Assembly: GCF_938029485.1 (NCBI RefSeq) | Contig: NZ_CALHGC010000134.1 | Coordinates: forward strand, 1 to 8,087 | Source: an uncultured Treponema sp. | GTDB taxonomy: Bacteria; Spirochaetota; Spirochaetia; Treponematales; Treponemataceae | DNA length: 8,087 bases | Reading direction: 5' to 3' | Part shown: positions 5,726 through 8,087 of the stretch, piece after piece | Layout: the number at the start of each line of letters is the position of its first letter | How positions within the stretch are numbered: position 1 is the stretch's first letter | The notes under the pieces: generated by a model | The model's input: the letters and a program-made list of their open reading frames with translations, nothing else | Told to the model about the DNA's origin: nothing | The model's database searches: none | Made by a program: the position numbers and the translations under genes

Positions 5726-7173
5726 CAGCCTATCGTCCCCTCCAGCTCAATGGAAATAAGGTTATTCAGCTCAACGGCGTACTCAAGCGGAAGTTCTTTG
5801 GAGATCGGCTCGACAAAGCCTTTGATGATGAGCGATTTAGCCGTCGCTTCGTCAAGACCGCGCTGCATCAGGTAAAAGACCATAGAATCGCTGATGCGTC
5901 CGATCTTTGCTTCGTGACCGATGTCGGCATCGTCGGTATGGCTTTCGATAATCGGGATGGTATCGGTGCGGGACTCGTTATCCAACATCAGCGACTCGCA
6001 TTCGGCAAGCGCCTTAGCTCCGGTCGCATCCTTGCCGATAACCAGCAGACCGCGGTAGTTGGACTCGCCGCCGTTTTTCGCAATGGAGCGCGAGTGCATT
6101 TCCGACACGGTGTTTTTGCCGATGTGTACCGTCTTGGTTCCGGTGTCGAGGCACTGACCTGCGGATGCAAACGTAACACCGGTAAATTCGGAGCGCGAGC
6201 GGTCTCCTTTCAAAATGCTCATCGGGTACAGCATGGTTACCCGCGAGCCGAACGAGCCGGAAACCCATTCGATAGCGCCGTCTTCTTCTACGATTGCCCG
6301 CTTGGTATTCAGGTTGTAGAGGTTGCGCGACCAGTTTTCGATGGTGGAATAGCGCATGGTCGCCTTTTTACCGACGTACAGTTCGACGGCGCCTGCGTGG
6401 AGCGCATTTTTATAGTATTTAGGCGCACTGCATCCTTCGATAAAGTGGAGATAAGCGCCTTCATCTACGATGATGAGCGTATGTTCAAACTGACCGGACT
6501 GGTTCGCATTCAGTCTAAAGTAGGATTGCAGCGGCAGTTCAACCTTGACCCCCTTGGGCACATACACGAATGAACCGCCCGACCACACTGCGCCGTGCAG
6601 GGCTGCAAACTTATGATCGTTCGGCTTTATCAGCTGCATAAAATGCTCGCGGACAAGATCGCCGTACTGCAGCACCGCCGTTTCCATATCGAGGTACACA
6701 ACCCCTTGGTCGGCGAGGTTTTTCTGCAAGCTGTGATACACCACCTCGGAATCATACTGGGCTCCGACACCTGCCAGCGAGGTCTGCTCCGCTTTGGGGA
6801 TGCCGAGCCGGTCAAAGGTCTGCTTAATCTCCTCCGGCACTTGATCCCAATCGGTAGCCATCGGCTTTTCATCCGACACAATATAATGGATAATCTCTTG
6901 AATATTGAGGTCTGAAATGTCGGCGCCCCAATCCGGCATCGGGCGCTCAAAGAAATACTGCAGCGATTGCAGCCTCAGATCGAGCATCCACTTTGGTTCA
7001 AGCTTACGGGCTGAAATCTTCCGTACAACCTCTTCGTTCAGTCCCATGCCGGTGGAATACTGATAATCGATACTGTCTTTTATATCGTAAATGCCGCGTT
7101 CGATGTCGGAAACAAAGGTGCGCTTCCGGTTTTGGAACAGCGGCGAGCGGGAATCTCTAAAGTCGTTACTCAT
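5725..7173 (-). CDS. sufB: Fe-S cluster assembly scaffold SufB
   Basis: A 482-residue beta-helix protein, the main scaffold of the SufBCD complex in the cytoplasm. Family blocks: GLNEEVVRKISARKLEPKWML (44-64, with the EP-WML core), SGGSFVYVPKGVKVELPLQ (198-216), FEHTLIIVDEGAYLHFIEGC (229-248), ENWSRNLYNLNTKRAIV, HSRSIAKNGGESNYRG (360-375) and DTIPIIESHTDDADIGHEA (404-422) leading to FYLMQRGLDEATAKSLII. Cys392 in AECESLML matches E. coli SufB Cys405, the residue proposed to accept sulfur. Length is within the usual 460-495. It starts 8 nt after the sufC stop; AGGGG, with a 5-nt spacer to the ATG, overlaps that stop. It ends in a 1-nt overlap with sufD. All core motifs are intact, so a working scaffold is expected. 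Confidence 0.97.
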   Translation of the reverse strand: MSNDFRDSRSPLFQNRKRTFVSDIERGIYDIKDSIDYQYSTGMGLNEEVVRKISARKLEPKWMLDLRLQSLQYFFERPMPDWGADISDLNIQEIIHYIVSDEKPMATDWDQVPEEIKQTFDRLGIPKAEQTSLAGVGAQYDSEVVYHSLQKNLADQGVVYLDMETAVLQYGDLVREHFMQLIKPNDHKFAALHGAVWSGGSFVYVPKGVKVELPLQSYFRLNANQSGQFEHTLIIVDEGAYLHFIEGCSAPKYYKNALHAGAVELYVGKKATMRYSTIENWSRNLYNLNTKRAIVEEDGAIEWVSGSFGSRVTMLYPMSILKGDRSRSEFTGVTFASAGQCLDTGTKTVHIGKNTVSEMHSRSIAKNGGESNYRGLLVIGKDATGAKALAECESLMLDNESRTDTIPIIESHTDDADIGHEAKIGRISDSMVFYLMQRGLDEATAKSLIIKGFVEPISKELPLEYAVELNNLISIELEGTIG

Positions 7174-7181
7174 ACCGGCCC

Positions 7182-7913
7182 CTACATCCCCGCATATCCG
7201 TGCTTTTGGATATGCTCTACCAATTCGATGCCGCCGCTTTTTACCAGCGAGCCGTTGATTAATACGTGTACATGATCGGGCTTGAGATAGTCGAGCACCT
7301 TGCTGTGGTGCGTAATGATTAAAATACCCATGTCCGGCGTTTTCAGTTTTGCGACACCCTCGAATACGATTCTGGTAGCATCGATATCCAGCCCCGAATC
7401 CGTTTCGTCCAAGATAGAGAGCTTAGGCTGCAGCACCGCAAGCTGAAGAATTTCGTTTTTCTTTTTTTCGCCGCCGGAGAATCCGACGTTCAAACTGCGG
7501 TCTGCGTACTCGGGATTGATACTAAGCGATTCCATCAGGCGGAGCAGCTCCTTGTGGAAGGTGAGCGCCGGTATTTTTTTACCGGTTACCGCTTCCTTTG
7601 ACGCGCGGAGAAACTCTTCAACCTTTAAGCCGGGGATTTCTTCAGGATTCTGAAATGAGAGGAAAATCCCTTTCCGCGCGCGCTCAAAAACAGGCAAGTC
7701 ATTGATCAAGGCTCCTTCAAAAAAAATCGAGCCTTGGTCAATTTGAAAGACGGGATTACCGGTAATCGCTGCAGCAAGCGTGGATTTTCCGGCTCCGTTC
7801 GGCCCCATCACTACGTGTATCTCACCGGCATTGACGGTAAGATTGAGATTATGCAAAATCGGCTTTTCATTCACCGAAAGATGTAAATTTTCTATATGTA
7901 ATAGCGGCTCCAT
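7182..7913 (-). CDS. sufC: Fe-S cluster assembly ATPase SufC
   Basis: A 243-residue ABC-type ATPase that works in the cytoplasm with SufB and SufD and is not a transporter. Motifs: Walker A GPNGAGKST (37-45), Q-loop SFQNPEEIPG with Gln88, the SufC-type ABC signature FSGGEKKK (145-152), Walker B LSILDETDSGLD (Asp169, Glu170), and the H-loop ITHH (His202), followed by LKPDHVHVLINGSLVKSGG. The DETDSGLD and PDHVHVL blocks are specific to SufC. Start: the ATG at 7913 has GAGGAG 6 nt before it. A TTG two codons upstream directly abuts that Shine-Dalgarno and cannot use it. It is the first gene of the operon, about 29 nt downstream of the predicted transcription start. Confidence 0.97.
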   Translation of the reverse strand: MEPLLHIENLHLSVNEKPILHNLNLTVNAGEIHVVMGPNGAGKSTLAAAITGNPVFQIDQGSIFFEGALINDLPVFERARKGIFLSFQNPEEIPGLKVEEFLRASKEAVTGKKIPALTFHKELLRLMESLSINPEYADRSLNVGFSGGEKKKNEILQLAVLQPKLSILDETDSGLDIDATRIVFEGVAKLKTPDMGILIITHHSKVLDYLKPDHVHVLINGSLVKSGGIELVEHIQKHGYAGM

Positions 7914-7919
7914 GCGCAA

Positions 7920-7926
7920 CTCCTCT
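7920..7926 (-). promoter_or_regulatory. Shine-Dalgarno of sufC (decides the start)
   Basis: AGAGGAG on the minus strand, with 6 nt (TTGCGC) to the ATG at 7913. The strong match and correct spacing select the ATG rather than the TTG at 7919. Confidence 0.88.
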
Positions 7927-7948
7927 GTGTGAAATGCATTAACGGAAT

Positions 7949-7977
7949 ATTATAACAAGATGCAAAATACGTTACAA
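7949..7977 (-). promoter_or_regulatory. Predicted sigma-70-type promoter of the suf operon
   Basis: On the minus strand, TTGTAA (7977-7972) is the -35, separated by 17 bp from a perfect TATAAT (7954-7949). TG one base upstream of the -10 makes it an extended -10 (TGTTATAAT). Transcription would begin near 7942, giving a leader of about 29 nt before sufC. An 8-bp palindrome, AATGCATT (7933-7940), lies just downstream of the predicted start. I see no recognisable IscR, SufR or Fur box. Confidence 0.65.
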
Positions 7978-8003
7978 GACTTCGTGCGGAGAGTACACGG
8001 AAA

Positions 8004-8087
8004 TCAATTTTTGTCTAAAAGCGGTAATAAGTCGTGAGGATTCATAAGCGCGCGGAACATAATGCCGTTCAAAGCCAGTTTTGATTG
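8004..8087 (-). CDS. Possible 3' end of an upstream gene (partial, uncertain)
   Basis: On the minus strand, reading from the right edge gives 27 codons and a TGA: QSKLALNGIMFRALMNPHDL, continuing LPLLDKN. The sequence looks protein-like, with an amphipathic run, and ends about 27 bp before the suf -35 box. A second frame is also open, from the edge to a TAA at 7972-7974 (containing GFERHYVPRAYESSRLITAF), so the true frame cannot be settled from this short piece. No function can be given. A gene on the plus strand starting at the ATG at 8062 cannot be excluded either, though no Shine-Dalgarno precedes it at normal spacing. Confidence 0.35.
   Translation of the reverse strand, partial: QSKLALNGIMFRALMNPHDLLPLLDKN

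Noticed and set aside
5914..6573. Plus-strand open frame of about 219 codons opposite sufB
   Set aside because: It is antisense to well-conserved sufB motifs, its translation resembles no family, and there is no operon context on the plus strand.
7914..7919. TTG start two codons upstream for SufC
   Set aside because: The TTG directly follows the GAGGAG ribosome site with no spacer, while the ATG at 7913 has a correct 6-nt spacer.

Overview
The window reads as a chromosomal segment of a Treponema-like spirochaete. All convincing genes lie on the minus strand, so transcription runs from the right edge to the left. The assignment is an inference. It rests on a SUF iron-sulfur operon in the order sufC-sufB-sufD-sufS (the order I recall for Treponema pallidum TP0611-TP0614), moderate GC content, and a large protein I cannot place in any widespread family. 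No database search was possible.

Right part (about 3340-8087): after the tail of an uncertain upstream gene comes a good promoter (extended -10 TGTTATAAT with TTGTAA 17 bp upstream). It is followed by sufC (ATPase), sufB (scaffold), sufD (scaffold partner) and sufS (cysteine desulfurase). The four genes are tightly packed: an 8-nt gap, a 1-nt overlap and an 8-nt overlap. SufS removes sulfur from cysteine, and the SufBC2D-type complex builds Fe-S clusters with ATP hydrolysis by SufC. The usual sulfur-transfer partner gene (sufU/nifU or sufE) is not next to sufS. Eight nt after sufS comes a metallophosphoesterase of the YmdB/TIGR00282 family, which is probably on the same transcript.

Left part (1-2551): a gene of about 630-658 codons encodes an unrecognised protein with one likely membrane helix near its C-terminal third and a possible winged-helix fold near its N-terminus. 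It is clearly more AT-rich than the suf genes. After a 153-nt gap that holds a weak terminator-like hairpin, a weak promoter and a perfect 6-bp inverted repeat, there is a small classical thioredoxin (WCGPC). Bases 1-64 hold no gene I can support.

Start sites were corrected where Shine-Dalgarno (SD) sequences decide them: trxA at 370, sufS at 4542 and sufC at 7913. The long plus-strand reading frames are shadows of the suf and YmdB-like genes. No rRNA, tRNA, CRISPR array, insertion sequence or phage gene was seen. The window is mainly a housekeeping region. Its most unusual items are the unrecognised membrane protein, the altered lysine loop of SufS, and the YmdB-like gene in the place where sufU might be expected.
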